From Verrucomicrobiota bacterium (GTDB lineage: Bacteria; Verrucomicrobiota; Verrucomicrobiae; Limisphaerales; UBA11358): a stretch of 52,848 nucleotides of DNA. Location: assembly GCA_014860005.1 (NCBI GenBank), contig JACZKP010000171.1, positions 1 to 52,848 of the forward strand. The letters are read 5' to 3'. The notes beneath the pieces were generated by a model that saw nothing but the letters and a program-made list of their open reading frames with translations, was not told the origin of the DNA and ran no database searches. This document shows, one piece after another, positions 52,524 to 52,848 of the stretch. The number at the start of each line of letters is the position of its first letter. Position 1 is the stretch's first letter. The position numbers and the translations under genes were made by a program.

Positions 52524-52655
52524 TTAGGTTCCGCCCGTTTGTACCGTGGCCGGCGGCGGATGCGCGGCGCGACACGACTTGACCGCCCACCCTGCGAGCA
52601 GCAGTCCAAGAATGACACAGAGAACCAATTGCTCCTGCTTTGTCAAATGGTTCAC
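52524..52655 (-). CDS. 43-residue single-span membrane peptide
   Basis: A short frame from GTG at 52655: a charged N-terminus (NHLTKQEQ), one hydrophobic helix (about 10-27, LVLCVILGLLLAGWAV), then a basic and Pro/Thr-rich tail. Its stop is 2 bp before the Minf_1886 start, the spacing of coupled genes. I recall similar N-termini (NHLTKQEQLVL) in small verrucomicrobial proteins but cannot name a family. A longer version from 52838 is possible but contains no recognisable N-terminal domain. Confidence 0.5.
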   Translation of the reverse strand: MNHLTKQEQLVLCVILGLLLAGWAVKSCRAAHPPPATVQTGGT

Positions 52656-52848
52656 GCGCGCAATGTAGCAAGCTCCGGGCTGGACCGCAACCGTGGCGGA
52701 TGGTGATCCAGCAGTTCTCATTTTGATTAAGTGCGGGATGGTTACAAGCGGGGGTGAAGGTGGATTGAGGCAAAGCAATGTGGGAATATAGCGGCGCTGA
52801 AGACTGTGGGATGAAACGCGAGCAAGGCGTAGCCTCACGCTGGCTGGA

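Noticed and set aside
1..52848. CRISPR array, tRNA or rRNA genes, insertion sequences, prophage genes
   Set aside because: No regularly spaced direct repeats, cloverleaf-like segments, transposase, integrase or phage structural proteins were recognised.

Overview
The window looks like chromosomal DNA from a free-living Verrucomicrobiota bacterium, probably of the Pedosphaera/Limisphaerales lineage (former subdivision 3). This rests on protein families and architecture, not on a marker gene. The pointers are a Minf_1886-type protein, a pseudopilin with the H-X9-DG motif, a PEP-CTERM protein, secreted Gfo/Idh, DUF6807 and DUF1080 proteins, a histidine kinase with an OB-fold-like sensor, and REP-like palindromes with a TTTCCAA core. 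I saw no tRNA, rRNA, CRISPR array, integrase or transposase.

Layout. 1-4.4 kb: a minus-strand three-gene operon for (keto)sugar metabolism (exported Gfo/Idh oxidoreductase, DUF6807 lipoprotein, double-DUF1080 protein). 4.4-5.4 kb: two decayed, partly overlapping fragments of a topoisomerase IV subunit B (parE-like) C-terminus, flanking a small membrane-protein gene. 5.5-7.0 kb: a membrane-anchored clan GH-A-like glycosidase. 7.1-10.9 kb: a repeat-rich intergenic stretch, then an ABC ATPase and FtsX-type permease pair.

11.1-26.7 kb is the most distinctive part and looks like a beta-glucan/oligosaccharide utilisation locus. A leftward operon (MFS sugar porter, GH2-like lipoprotein, 1179-residue GH94-like phosphorylase) and a rightward series (secreted Ig/CBM protein, pseudopilin-like protein, GH16 endoglucanase, hybrid-sensor kinase, NarL-type regulator, PEP-CTERM protein) diverge from one intergenic region. 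There, two opposed sigma-70-like promoters overlap on a 17-bp imperfect palindrome. A similar promoter/17-mer lies before the PEP-CTERM gene. That gene encodes the same uncharacterised secreted domain as the first gene of the rightward series, which suggests one regulon.

26.7-38.8 kb is a long minus-strand run of housekeeping genes: hisH, degQ/htrA, pta, a DRTGG protein, hisC, argA, a comF-like gene, accD, a ccsA/hemX-like gene, hemA and hemC. A near-perfect long hairpin separates hisH from the divergent smc (39.1-42.9 kb). 43-45.5 kb holds a small orphan ORF and an exported S9 peptidase. 45.5-52.8 kb (minus strand) holds an exported O-methyltransferase, a B12-binding radical SAM protein, an FHA/zinc-finger/membrane protein, a two-domain M16 peptidase, a Minf_1886-type protein and a 43-residue membrane peptide.

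All calls come from reading the sequence and its translations; no database search was possible. The long open frames opposite smc, hemA, the radical SAM gene, the peptidase and others are GC-driven shadows and are left out.
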